Assembly (NCBI GenBank): GCA_039916225.1
Contig: JBDSLU010000562.1
Location: 1 to 8,357, forward strand
DNA length: 8,357 nt
Origin: JBDSLU01 sp039916225
GTDB taxonomy: Bacteria > Acidobacteriota > Vicinamibacteria > Vicinamibacterales > Vicinamibacteraceae
Reading direction: 5' to 3'
In this document: one piece after another, positions 1 through 7,184 of the stretch
Layout of the letters: every line of letters starts with the position of its first letter
Numbering within the stretch: position 1 is the stretch's first letter
The notes under the pieces: model-generated
What the model was told of the DNA's origin: nothing
Seen by the model: only the letters and a program-made list of their open reading frames with translations
Database searches by the model: none
Program-made: the position numbers and the translations under genes

Positions 1-20
1 CGCCCTCGGTGCTCACGTCG

Positions 21-1217
21 TCAGCGGCCGGCCGCGACCGCTTCGTACTTCTTCACGAAGGCGGACAGCCGATCGCAGGCTTCCTTGAGCCGCTCGAGCG
101 AGTTGGCGTAAGAGATGCGCAGGAAGCCAGGCGCGTCGAACGCCTCCCCCGCCGTCGTCACGACGTACGACTCCTCGATCAGCTTGTCGGCGAACTCGGC
201 CGAGGTCGTGATGCCTGTCGCCGCCATCAGTTCGGTGATGTCGATGAACAGATAGAAGGCGCCGGCCGGCTTGACGCACTTGATGCGGGGATCGGCCGTC
301 AGCCAGGTCCACACCTGATCGCGGCGGCTGCGGTACTCGTCGAGCATGGCCTTGACGCAGTCCTGTGGGCCGGTCAGCGCCGCCACGACCGCTTTCTGCG
401 TGATCGAGCAGACGTTCGACGTCTGATGGCTCTGGAGCGCGCCGCAGGAGGCAATCACTTCCTTCGGCCCGACCGTCCAGCCGCAGCGCCAGCCGGTCAT
501 CGCGTAGCCCTTCGACGCCGAGCCGCAGACGATCGCGCGCTCGCGCATCTCGCGGAACAGGATGCCCGGAAGGTTGGCCGGGATCGGCTCGTAGATCAGC
601 TGCTCGTAGCAGAGGTCGAGCACGATCCACAGGCCGCGGGCGTGCGCCGCCCGGGCCAGCTTCGTCAGCTCCGCTTCGGTGATCAGCGCGCCAGTCGGAT
701 TGGCCGGCGAGTTGATGATGAAGCCCTTGGTCTTCGGTGTGATCGCGTCGATCAGCGGCTGCGCGTGCAGCGTGAAGCCGTCACTGGCGCTGGTCCGCAC
801 CACGACCGGCGTGGCATCGGCGAGCTTGATCTGCTCGACGATGGTCGGCCAGCCGGGAACATGGGTGATCACTTCGTCGCCGGGGCCGAACACCGACAGC
901 GCGGCGTTGGCCAGCGCCTGCTTGCCGCCGGCGGTGACGATGACCTCGGCCGCCGTGAAGGTGATGCCGTAGTCCTTGGCGTATTTGGCCGCAATGGCCT
1001 CGCGCAGGTTCGTAATCCCCGAGTTCGCCGTGTACTTCGTGAAGTTGCCGTCAATCGCCGCATGGGCGGCAGCCTTCACGTGGTCCGGCGTCGAAAAATC
1101 TGGTTCACCGGCGCCGAGGTCGACGACGTCCATCCCCTGGCTGCGCAGCCGATCGGCGGCAAGCAGACCCTTGAGGGTGGGCGACGAGGCAATACGGGAC
1201 ATACGCGATGCGAGCAT
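21..1217 (-). CDS. PLP-dependent class I aminotransferase (aspartate aminotransferase-like, subgroup Ib)
   Basis: The 398-residue protein has the fold type I aminotransferase pattern throughout. Seen: NSPANPTG at residues 169-176, the cofactor-binding Asp at 201 in VLDLCYEQ, the likely Schiff-base lysine K236 in SASKGYAMTGWR, and the substrate-carboxylate arginine R367 in FLRISYANS. Length and motif order fit cytosolic aspartate/aromatic aminotransferases of subgroup Ib, which move an amino group between an amino acid and 2-oxoglutarate. The substrate cannot be fixed from sequence. Two departures from the usual family pattern are HVPGW (119-123) where P-Y-W is common, and Leu after Asp201 where Glu is common; the stacking Trp (W123) is kept. 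The ATG is preceded by AAGGA about 10 bases upstream, supporting this start. It lies 39 bases after coaD and is the last complete gene of the leftward series. Family sure, substrate unsure. Confidence 0.93.
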   Translation of the reverse strand: MLASRMSRIASSPTLKGLLAADRLRSQGMDVVDLGAGEPDFSTPDHVKAAAHAAIDGNFTKYTANSGITNLREAIAAKYAKDYGITFTAAEVIVTAGGKQALANAALSVFGPGDEVITHVPGWPTIVEQIKLADATPVVVRTSASDGFTLHAQPLIDAITPKTKGFIINSPANPTGALITEAELTKLARAAHARGLWIVLDLCYEQLIYEPIPANLPGILFREMRERAIVCGSASKGYAMTGWRCGWTVGPKEVIASCGALQSHQTSNVCSITQKAVVAALTGPQDCVKAMLDEYRSRRDQVWTWLTADPRIKCVKPAGAFYLFIDITELMAATGITTSAEFADKLIEESYVVTTAGEAFDAPGFLRISYANSLERLKEACDRLSAFVKKYEAVAAGR

Positions 1218-1256
1218 GACTGATCGTTCCTTCTGACTCCGAGTTGTGAGGGAGGA

Positions 1257-1793
1257 TTACCGAACGGCGCGAGGCCCTCCCCCGGTCGCCTCGCGCGTCT
1301 CTTGCAGCCGCCGATGGACGGCGGGGGGCACGAAAGCCGCCACGTCGCCGCCGAGCGAGAACACTTCCTTGACGAGCCGCGAGCTGAGAAAGCTGTTGGC
1401 CGCGTCGGGCATCAGGAACACCGTTTCCACCGTCGGCGACAGATGGCGATTCATGTGCCCCATCTGCATCTCGTACTCGAAGTCCGACACCGCTCGCAGG
1501 CCGCGGACGATGGCCGTCGCCTGCTTGCGCTGTACGTAGTCGACGAGCAGGCCGTCGAAAGTGTCGACCTGGACGCCCGGGTCACCGGCGAAGACCTCGC
1601 CGATGATTGCGACGCGCTCTTCGGGCGTGAAGTGCGGCTGCTTGGCCGCGTTCTTCAGCACCGCCACGACGATGCCGTCGAACAGCCGCAGCGCCCGCCG
1701 GATGATGTCGACGTGCCCGTTCGTGATCGGATCGAACGAACCCGGGAAGATCGCCGTGCGGAGCGGGCGTTGGTCGGTCACCGTCGAGGTCAT
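1257..1793 (-). CDS. coaD: Pantetheine-phosphate adenylyltransferase (CoaD)
   Basis: CoaD transfers AMP from ATP to 4'-phosphopantetheine to give dephospho-CoA, the penultimate step of coenzyme A synthesis in the cytosol. Seen in the 178-residue product: an N-terminal FPGSFDPITNGH with the nucleotidyltransferase (T/H)xGH motif at residues 24-27, VRGLRAVSDFEYE at 96-108 typical of the family, and SSRLVKE at 137-143, matching the second nucleotide-binding motif. It is somewhat longer than the usual 160 or so residues because of a Gly/Arg-rich tail after the last helix. The ATG lies four bases after the rsmD stop, so translation is probably coupled; no strong Shine-Dalgarno sequence stands out. 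The rsmD-coaD pair is common in bacteria, which supports both names. Confidence 0.96.
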   Translation of the reverse strand: MTSTVTDQRPLRTAIFPGSFDPITNGHVDIIRRALRLFDGIVVAVLKNAAKQPHFTPEERVAIIGEVFAGDPGVQVDTFDGLLVDYVQRKQATAIVRGLRAVSDFEYEMQMGHMNRHLSPTVETVFLMPDAANSFLSSRLVKEVFSLGGDVAAFVPPAVHRRLQETREATGGGPRAVR

Positions 1794-1797
1794 CTCG

Positions 1798-2373
1798 TCA
1801 TCGCCCGTAGAACGCCAGCGCGCTGTCTCCCGACGCCAGCCGCCTCACGGGCGGCACTCCGGCCGCCTCCGGCGCCGATCGCCGGGCGGCGTGCTCCAGC
1901 ACGCAGATCCCGCCCGCGACGATCAGGCCGACTGCCAGCGACACCGCGCCGGCGAGGTCGGGCTCGTCGTAGGGCGGATCGAGGAAGACGACGTCGTAGA
2001 CGGGCTCGAGCCGGTTCAGGACGTCCTCCGCCGACCCGCGCTCGATAGTATAGCCGCCCCCCTGCCCCACTTCGTCCCGCACCGGCCCTCGCGTGCCTGT
2101 CATACCGAGCCCGCAGCGGGCCAGGTTCTCGGCGATCAGCTTCCGCGCCCGGGCATCCTGTTCCACGAACGTGACATGCGCCGCGCCCCGGCTCAGGGCC
2201 TCGATCCCCACGGCACCGGTCCCGGCATAGACGTCCAGTACCCGAGCCTCGGGCAGCCGTCCCTGCAGCACGTTGAACAGGGTTTCCCGCAGCTTGTCCG
2301 ACGTCGGCCGCAGTCCCGTCCAGGTCGGGGCGTCCAGGCGGCGCCCTTTCAACGTTCCGGCGATGATCCGCAT
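1798..2373 (-). CDS. rsmD: 16S rRNA (guanine(966)-N(2))-methyltransferase RsmD
   Basis: RsmD is an S-adenosylmethionine-dependent enzyme that methylates G966 (E. coli numbering) of 16S rRNA in the small ribosomal subunit. Seen in the 191-residue protein: the start MRIIAGTLKGR and the family signature RPTSDKLRETLFN (22-34), the SAM-binding glycine motif DVYAGTGAVGIEAL (47-60), the acidic residue after the second strand (E71), and the catalytic DPPY (132-135). Residues about 91-108 form a Gly-rich loop that looks longer than usual. The gene begins nine bases after the recG stop and ends four bases before coaD, consistent with co-transcription. The upstream GAGCGG is only a weak ribosome-binding site. 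Family assignment is secure; the exact target base follows from family knowledge. Confidence 0.95.
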   Translation of the reverse strand: MRIIAGTLKGRRLDAPTWTGLRPTSDKLRETLFNVLQGRLPEARVLDVYAGTGAVGIEALSRGAAHVTFVEQDARARKLIAENLARCGLGMTGTRGPVRDEVGQGGGYTIERGSAEDVLNRLEPVYDVVFLDPPYDEPDLAGAVSLAVGLIVAGGICVLEHAARRSAPEAAGVPPVRRLASGDSALAFYGR

Positions 2374-2382
2374 CGTGGCCGC

Positions 2383-4545
2383 TCAGCCGACGTGGACCAG
2401 GCCGAAACGGTCGGCCCAGCCGGCGCGGATACCAGCCAGCGTCGGATCGTCGGGCGGGGCCTCGTCGAGCCACGTCGAGGCCTCGTCGCGCGCCCGCGCC
2501 AGGATTGCCGCGTCGCGCACCAGATCGCCAATCCGCAACGTCGGCATGCCGGCCTGTCGGGTACCGAAGACATCACCCGGGCCGCGCAGGATCAGATCCT
2601 GTTCCGCCAGGGCGAAGCCGTCGCCGCTGTCGGCGATCGCCTTGAGCCGGGCCCGCGCCTCGTCGGTCAGCGGCGACTGATACAACAGCACGCAGTGCCC
2701 CTGCTCGGTGCCGCGGCCGACGCGCCCGCGCAACTGGTGGAGCTGCGACAGGCCGAACCGCTCGGCGTGCTCGACGACGATGACCGTCGCGTTGGGCACG
2801 TCGACGCCGACTTCGACGACGGTGGTGGCGACGAGCAGGCGCAAGGCGCCGGACGTGAAGGCGTCCATCACCCGCTGCTTGGCATCGGGCGTCAGGCGTC
2901 CGTGCAACAGCCCGACCGGCCATTCGGGAAACACCGTTTGCGACAGGTGATCGGCCATGGCCGTCGCATCGCGGACGTCGATCTTCTCGCTCTCCTCGAC
3001 CAGCGGATAGATGACGTAGCCCTGCCGGCCTGCCGCCAGCTCGCCACGGACGAAGGTCCAGACGTCGTCGCGGCGCGACTCGGGCCGGACGGTCGTGGCA
3101 ATCGGCGAGCGGCCAGGCGGACGATCGCGCATCACCGTGACGTCCAGCTCGCCGTAGGTGGTGAGCGCCAGCGTGCGCGGGATCGGCGTCGCCGTCATCA
3201 CGAGGACGTCGGGCATGGCGCCCTTCTTCCGCAGATCGGCGCGCTGCACCACGCCGAACCGATGCTGTTCGTCGACGACCACCAGGCCGAGCCGGGCGAA
3301 CTGCACGGTCTCCTGCACGAGGGCGTGCGTACCGACGACGAGCGGGATGGTGCCGTTGGCGATGTTGGCGAGGCGCTCGCGCCGTTCCACCCCGCCGGTG
3401 CGCCCGGTCAGCAGTGCCACGCCGTAGCGGGTGGTGGCGAAGAATCTCGACAGCGTGCGCACGTGCTGCTCGGCGAGGATCTCGGTCGGCGCCATGATCG
3501 CGACCTGCAGCCCGCTCTCGAGGGCGACCAGCGCGGCGAGCGTCGCCACCAGCGTCTTGCCCGACCCCACGTCACCCTGCAGGAGCCGGTTCATCGGCTC
3601 GGACTTCTGCAGGTCGGCCACGATGTCGCGGACGGCGATCTTCTGGCCTGGTGTCAGCGCGAACGGCAGGAGCGCGCGCGTCTTCTCGCGCAGCGCGTCG
3701 TCGACGCGGTAGGTGTGCGGCTTGCGCTCGGCGAGCCGGGCCCGACGGCGCAACAGCACGCCGGTCTGGAAGGCGAAGAACTCCTCGAAGATCAGCCGCA
3801 TGTGGCCCGGGCTGCGGGCCTTGTTCAGGGCATCGACGTCGGCGCCGGGCGCCGGTTGATGCACGGCGACGAGCGCGTCGCGGCGCGACGGCAGATCGAG
3901 CCGGCGTCGGACGGCGTCGGGCAGTTCGTCCGGCAGGTCGGCCGGCAGCGTGGCCAGCGCCTGCGCCACCAGGCCGCGCTGCAGCTTCGGTGTCAGTGTC
4001 CCGATGCGCTCGTAGATCGGCACGATGCCGAGCGGCTCGTCGGTCGCCGGCAGGGGATCGACGTGCGGCTCGTCATCGGCCCCCTCCTGGCCGGCCGCGC
4101 CGAGCCACCCTCCGGCGAGCGGCTCGTCCGCCAGGATCTCGTATTGCGGGCTGGCGAATTGCAATCCGCCGACGCCCTGCTCCACCTTGCCGAACAACGC
4201 GAGCGTCTGTCCGGCGTGCAGCACGTCTTTCAGGAACCGCTGGTTGAACCAGACGGCCCGCGCGGTGCCGGTGCGATCGCGCAGCGCGACCTCGAAGACG
4301 CTGAAGCCGGGACGACGCGTACGCTTGATGGTGGCGGAGACGACCGTGCCGATGGCCGAACAGATCCGACCCGGGGCGAGCTCGACGAGCGGTTTCGGGT
4401 GGCCGCGATCTTCGTAGCGCAGCGGGAAGCGGACGAGCAGGTCTTCGATCGTCTGCAGCCCCGCCGAGGCGAGGTCGGCGGCGCGGCGATCGCCGACGCC
4501 CTTGAGCGACGCGAGCGGACGGGTGAGGGCCGCGGCGCGGCTCAT
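2383..4545 (-). CDS. recG: ATP-dependent DNA helicase RecG
   Basis: RecG is a monomeric superfamily 2 translocase that reverses stalled replication forks and processes branched DNA and R-loops. The 720-residue protein shows the full architecture: an N-terminal helical region with LKGVGDRRAADL (14-25), an OB-fold wedge domain (about 60-140), Walker A GDVGSGKT (324-331), motif II DEQH (425-428), motif III TATPIPRT (451-458), motif VI QLRGRVGRG (604-612) and the C-terminal translocation motif around GPGDVFGTRQAG (655-666). It is slightly longer than E. coli RecG (693), mainly through an acidic Gly/Pro-rich stretch at about 141-172 after the wedge. Its ATG overlaps the stop of the upstream membrane-protein gene in an ATGA, and rsmD follows after nine bases. 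All helicase motifs are intact, so it should be active. Confidence 0.97.
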   Translation of the reverse strand: MSRAAALTRPLASLKGVGDRRAADLASAGLQTIEDLLVRFPLRYEDRGHPKPLVELAPGRICSAIGTVVSATIKRTRRPGFSVFEVALRDRTGTARAVWFNQRFLKDVLHAGQTLALFGKVEQGVGGLQFASPQYEILADEPLAGGWLGAAGQEGADDEPHVDPLPATDEPLGIVPIYERIGTLTPKLQRGLVAQALATLPADLPDELPDAVRRRLDLPSRRDALVAVHQPAPGADVDALNKARSPGHMRLIFEEFFAFQTGVLLRRRARLAERKPHTYRVDDALREKTRALLPFALTPGQKIAVRDIVADLQKSEPMNRLLQGDVGSGKTLVATLAALVALESGLQVAIMAPTEILAEQHVRTLSRFFATTRYGVALLTGRTGGVERRERLANIANGTIPLVVGTHALVQETVQFARLGLVVVDEQHRFGVVQRADLRKKGAMPDVLVMTATPIPRTLALTTYGELDVTVMRDRPPGRSPIATTVRPESRRDDVWTFVRGELAAGRQGYVIYPLVEESEKIDVRDATAMADHLSQTVFPEWPVGLLHGRLTPDAKQRVMDAFTSGALRLLVATTVVEVGVDVPNATVIVVEHAERFGLSQLHQLRGRVGRGTEQGHCVLLYQSPLTDEARARLKAIADSGDGFALAEQDLILRGPGDVFGTRQAGMPTLRIGDLVRDAAILARARDEASTWLDEAPPDDPTLAGIRAGWADRFGLVHVG

Positions 4546-5171
4546 TGCACGACGATGGCGCGGCCCGGCTCGACGCGGATCTCACGGATCGCCGCCGGCA
4601 GCGCGAACGGATCGTCCAGGCCGACGCCGTCGGGATTGTCGTTGCTCTTCGAGTAGTGGCTGACGAGCGTCTGCAGCACCGACTTCGGCACCGGCACCCC
4701 GGCGACGCTCGCCTGCTCCAGCGTGAAACGGCCGCTGCCGCGGCTGGTGACGAGGACGCCCTGGATGCGCACCGGCAGGCGCCCGGTCAGCAGGCGCATC
4801 GGATCGAAGAAGCCCTTGGGCGGGTTGGCGCGGCTGACCGCGTCGAGATCGACCAGCGCCTCGCCCATCAGCCGGCCCTCCCCGACGATGGTGATCACCG
4901 GCTCGGCGATGCCGACCGGGACCTGCGAGGCCAGGTCGTAACGCAGATAGGAATTGACCTCGCGCTGCGTCAAGGGCGTCGTGAGACCGGCCGGCGCCTG
5001 GCGTCGCGGTGCCGCTCGTTCGACCTGGACGATGCGCTCGATCTTCAGCCGCATGCTGGCCGAATCGGCGCGCGTGTAGGCGTCCGCCGCCGCCACCGTC
5101 GCGGCGGCGACGACGCCGGCGATGGCCGCTCCGGTGAGCCACGACGTGCCGCGCAGGATCCTCGTGATCAC
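4542..5171 (-). CDS. Membrane-anchored or secreted protein of unknown function
   Basis: I do not recognise this family with certainty. Counting from the GTG at 5171, the product is 209 residues. A hydrophobic Ala/Val-rich segment (about 11-30) would act as a signal anchor or signal peptide and place the rest outside the cytoplasm. The remainder alternates short beta-like stretches with conserved-looking patches: LTQREVNSYL (67-76), GRLMGEALVDLD (99-110), VAGVPVPKSVLQTLVSHY (156-173) and DDPFALPAAIREIRV (186-200). This resembles lipid-binding DUF2993/TULIP-like proteins in style only. A TTG at 5207 extends the frame by 12 residues, but GGAGGG abuts that TTG too closely and the extra codons look non-coding, so GTG is preferred. 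Its stop overlaps the recG start (ATGA), so the two are translationally coupled. Confidence 0.8.
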   Translation of the reverse strand: MITRILRGTSWLTGAAIAGVVAAATVAAADAYTRADSASMRLKIERIVQVERAAPRRQAPAGLTTPLTQREVNSYLRYDLASQVPVGIAEPVITIVGEGRLMGEALVDLDAVSRANPPKGFFDPMRLLTGRLPVRIQGVLVTSRGSGRFTLEQASVAGVPVPKSVLQTLVSHYSKSNDNPDGVGLDDPFALPAAIREIRVEPGRAIVVQ

Positions 5172-5241
5172 TGGTATCAGTGTGGGCCTTCGGCGGGTCG
5201 CTGGCAACCCCTCCGACGCGAAGGCGGATGGCGCGGCGCGA

Positions 5242-5802
5242 CTACGGACGCGGCGCGCGCTGGCGAGCCCGGGCGCGATTGACCAGCTCGAGCTTTCGAA
5301 TTTCCAGCTGCTGTTCGAGCAGACGGAAGCGGGCGCGCTGGCGGACGTCGAGCACCTCGTCGACGGCGTCCCGCGCTTTCTGCTCGTCGGTGTAGATCGT
5401 CGCCTCGAGGCGCACCAGGGCGTCCATCCGGTCCTTCAGCTGGGCGTCGTTGGCCGATGCCTGCAGCAGCTGCCGGAGTTCGCGCATCAGCACCGCGCGT
5501 TCGCGTAGATGGCGCCGGCGCAGCTGCTGCAAGGCGCGCAGCCGGGTCACGAACGGCCCGAAGCGCGCCTCGTCGAGGCCGAGCGCCTCCTGCGCCTGCA
5601 TCACCGTGTAGGCATCGAAGAGCCGCCCCAGCTCCGCCGGATCGGCGCCGGGATTGTCGGCTCGTGCCTGGGCCGCCTGGGCGGCGCGGAGGCGGCGCGG
5701 CTGGGCGCCCGCCGAGTCAAATCCCGCCAGCAGGATCACCAAGGCCGCGCCGGACACGATCGCGCCGCGGAGCCACTGCATGCGAACCATCGTCGAGGTC
5801 AT
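5242..5802 (-). CDS. Spy/CpxP-like periplasmic helical protein
   Basis: The 186-residue product begins with a clear signal peptide: a hydrophobic run at about 13-27 and probable cleavage after AGA at 31-33. The mature part is almost all charged amphipathic helix rich in Arg, Leu, Gln and Glu. LGLDEARFGPF (74-84) and VRQRARFRLLEQQ (153-165) have the spacing of the LTxxQ-type repeats seen in Spy, CpxP and related metal-resistance proteins, though exact LTxxQ is absent. Family members are periplasmic chaperones or sensors of envelope stress. The ATG lies in an ATGA overlap with the anti-sigma stop; an alternative start at residue 8 would leave a more compact signal peptide. Position right after a sigma/anti-sigma pair suggests it is a target or a feedback partner of that pair, which is inference. 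Confidence 0.75.
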   Translation of the reverse strand: MTSTMVRMQWLRGAIVSGAALVILLAGFDSAGAQPRRLRAAQAAQARADNPGADPAELGRLFDAYTVMQAQEALGLDEARFGPFVTRLRALQQLRRRHLRERAVLMRELRQLLQASANDAQLKDRMDALVRLEATIYTDEQKARDAVDEVLDVRQRARFRLLEQQLEIRKLELVNRARARQRAPRP

Positions 5803-6419
5803 CCTTCCCGGGTCCGCATCGGCGCCAGCGCCGCGGCGAGCTCGCCGGCGAGCGCCGTCCGCTCCTCTGCGGTCAGCGACGAAATGGCGAGTTCAGCCTG
5901 CCCCGCAGCCGGCGCAAACGCGTCGTCCGGCCCCGCTTCTTCGGCGACCGCGGCGAGCAGTGCCCATCCGTCATCGCCGGACGTGGCGTCGCCTTCGATC
6001 GGTCCGTCGACGTCGCCCGCCGCTCCGCCAGCTGAGACCGACGGCTCGCCACCGGTGACAGAAGCGACGTGCGCCACGATCGGCGCCACCGGCTGCCGTA
6101 TCGATCGCGACAGGACGCCAGCGCCGGCCGCGGTGACGACGACGGCGATCGCTGCCCACGCCAGCCGCGGCGACCACCAGCCGCGCGCCGCCGTCGGTGC
6201 CGGCTCGCGCGAAATCGCGGCCTCGACGCGGGCCGCCAGATAATCCCAAAACAGCGGCGACGGTTCCGGTACGTCGACGGCACGGACCCGCGCCAGCACG
6301 CCGCTCAGCGCCTCGACGTCGGCGCGGCACGCCGTGCAGTTCCCAAGATGGGCCTGACGCGCTGTGTCGAGCCCACCGTCGAGGGCGAGCAGGCGTTCGT
6401 CGCGGGACAGATGGCTCAT
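5799..6419 (-). CDS. Membrane anti-sigma factor with zinc-finger motif
   Basis: This 206-residue protein would bind and hold the ECF sigma factor encoded just upstream. Seen: an N-terminal cytoplasmic domain with HLGNCTAC (24-31), giving the His-x3-Cys-x2-Cys of zinc-binding anti-sigma domains (H24, C28, C31). One hydrophobic membrane segment follows at about 86-104. The C-terminal part, expected to be periplasmic, has a Gly/Ala/Asp-rich low-complexity stretch (about 120-150) and ends in a helix containing LTAEERTALAGEL (182-194). The start codon overlaps the sigma stop and the stop overlaps the next start, both as ATGA, so stoichiometric coupled expression is likely. The release mechanism (regulated proteolysis or direct sensing) cannot be read from sequence. 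Confidence 0.9.
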   Translation of the reverse strand: MSHLSRDERLLALDGGLDTARQAHLGNCTACRADVEALSGVLARVRAVDVPEPSPLFWDYLAARVEAAISREPAPTAARGWWSPRLAWAAIAVVVTAAGAGVLSRSIRQPVAPIVAHVASVTGGEPSVSAGGAAGDVDGPIEGDATSGDDGWALLAAVAEEAGPDDAFAPAAGQAELAISSLTAEERTALAGELAAALAPMRTREG

Positions 6420-7036
6420 GACGGGCGCTCCTCGAGGAGCTTGCGCAGGTTCTGCAGCGCGTGGAAGAAGTTGGCCTTCACCGTGCCCACCGTGCTGCCG
6501 AGCGTGCGGGCGATGGCCTCGTGCGGCAGCTCATGGTACACGCGCAGGATCACCGTCATGCGCTGCTTCTCGGGCAGCCGGGCGATGGCGGCCTTCACGC
6601 GCGCCGCATCCTGTGTGCGCCGCAGGGGATCGTCCGGCCGGTCGCTCCGGACGTCGGCGAGGTCCAGTGGCTCGATCGGATCGAGCGGTGGCGTCTTCAG
6701 TGAGGCCCGGCTGAGGCAAACGTTGACGGCGATGCGGTAGAGCCACGTGCTGAACGCCGCCTCGCCCTTGAAGCGGGCCAGGCCCCGGTAGGCGCGGATG
6801 AAGGCGTCCTGGGCCAGGTCGCTGGCGTCGGCGTGCTCGCCGGCGAAGCGGTAACAGACGCCGTAGACCGCGCGCTGATGCCGGCGAACGAGGACGTCGA
6901 ACGCGGCCCGCTCACCGGCCACCGCCGCCGTGACCAGGGCGCGATCGTCGAGGTCGGCCATATCGGTGGCGGGCCCGCCCGCCGTCGTCGCGGGCGATGC
7001 GTCCGGTGCCGGATCCTGCCGCTCGCTACCGGCCAT
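6416..7036 (-). CDS. ECF-family RNA polymerase sigma factor (RpoE-like, sigma-70 region 2 and 4)
   Basis: An extracytoplasmic-function sigma factor redirecting RNA polymerase to stress promoters. Counting from the ATG at 7036 (206 residues), region 2 spans about 45-107 with DLAQDAFIRAYRGL (73-86) and FSTWLYRIAVN (95-105). Region 4 begins at LPEKQR (154-159) and ends in the helix-turn-helix GSTVGTVKANFFHALQNLRK (180-199). Start choice is uncertain. The frame stays open to an ATG at 7165, but residues encoded above 7036 use third-position A/T more often and look non-coding. An ATG at 6961 gives the typical compact 181-residue protein beginning MADLDDRALV. None has a strong ribosome-binding site. 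It heads the leftward series and diverges from lexA; its stop overlaps the anti-sigma start. No clear ECF-type promoter (GGAAC/GTC) was found upstream, so autoregulation is unproven. Confidence 0.92.
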   Translation of the reverse strand: MAGSERQDPAPDASPATTAGGPATDMADLDDRALVTAAVAGERAAFDVLVRRHQRAVYGVCYRFAGEHADASDLAQDAFIRAYRGLARFKGEAAFSTWLYRIAVNVCLSRASLKTPPLDPIEPLDLADVRSDRPDDPLRRTQDAARVKAAIARLPEKQRMTVILRVYHELPHEAIARTLGSTVGTVKANFFHALQNLRKLLEERPS

Positions 7037-7077
7037 CGCCAGGGTTGCCGGCCACGGGATGCGAGTCTGCCATACGT

Positions 7078-7085
7078 CCACGTGG
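7078..7085. repeat. 8-base perfect palindrome CCACGTGG
   Basis: A perfect palindrome (G-box-like core CACGTG) 42 bases upstream of the preferred sigma start. It could be a half of an operator for the leftward operon. A site this short can arise by chance in GC-rich DNA, so function is only a suggestion. Confidence 0.3.
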
Positions 7086-7104
7086 TGATCTCGCCGAGGC
7101 TCCA

Positions 7105-7122
7105 CGACGGTCACACCCGTCG
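7105..7122. repeat. Inverted repeat CGACGG-N6-CCGTCG
   Basis: Two perfect 6-base arms separated by six bases (TCACAC). It lies between the divergent genes and, if transcribed leftward, would be a small hairpin in the sigma-operon leader; as DNA it has the geometry of a repressor site. No second copy was seen elsewhere in the window by eye. Confidence 0.35.
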
Positions 7123-7184
7123 CGGTCGTTCGGCCGCTCCTGCATGTTTGGACCACCCCTGCCATCCGAAGGTTGAGGCCTTAG

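Noticed and set aside
9..1223. Open frame of 404 codons on the plus strand opposite the aminotransferase
   Set aside because: Same cause: shadow of a GC-rich gene, with an Arg/Asp-rich product and no motif, while the opposite strand encodes a complete enzyme.
1561..4656. Open frame of 1031 codons on the plus strand opposite coaD, rsmD and recG
   Set aside because: It lies entirely antisense to three well-identified genes. Strong GC third-position bias in those genes removes stop codons from an antisense frame. Its product is Arg/Gln/His-rich, without recognisable domains.
1780..5802. A shared sequence of about 13 bases at the starts of coaD (near 1793) and the Spy-like gene (near 5802)
   Set aside because: Both genes begin with the codons for Met-Thr-Ser-Thr, so the match follows from four shared codons and is probably coincidence; no longer similarity extends either side.
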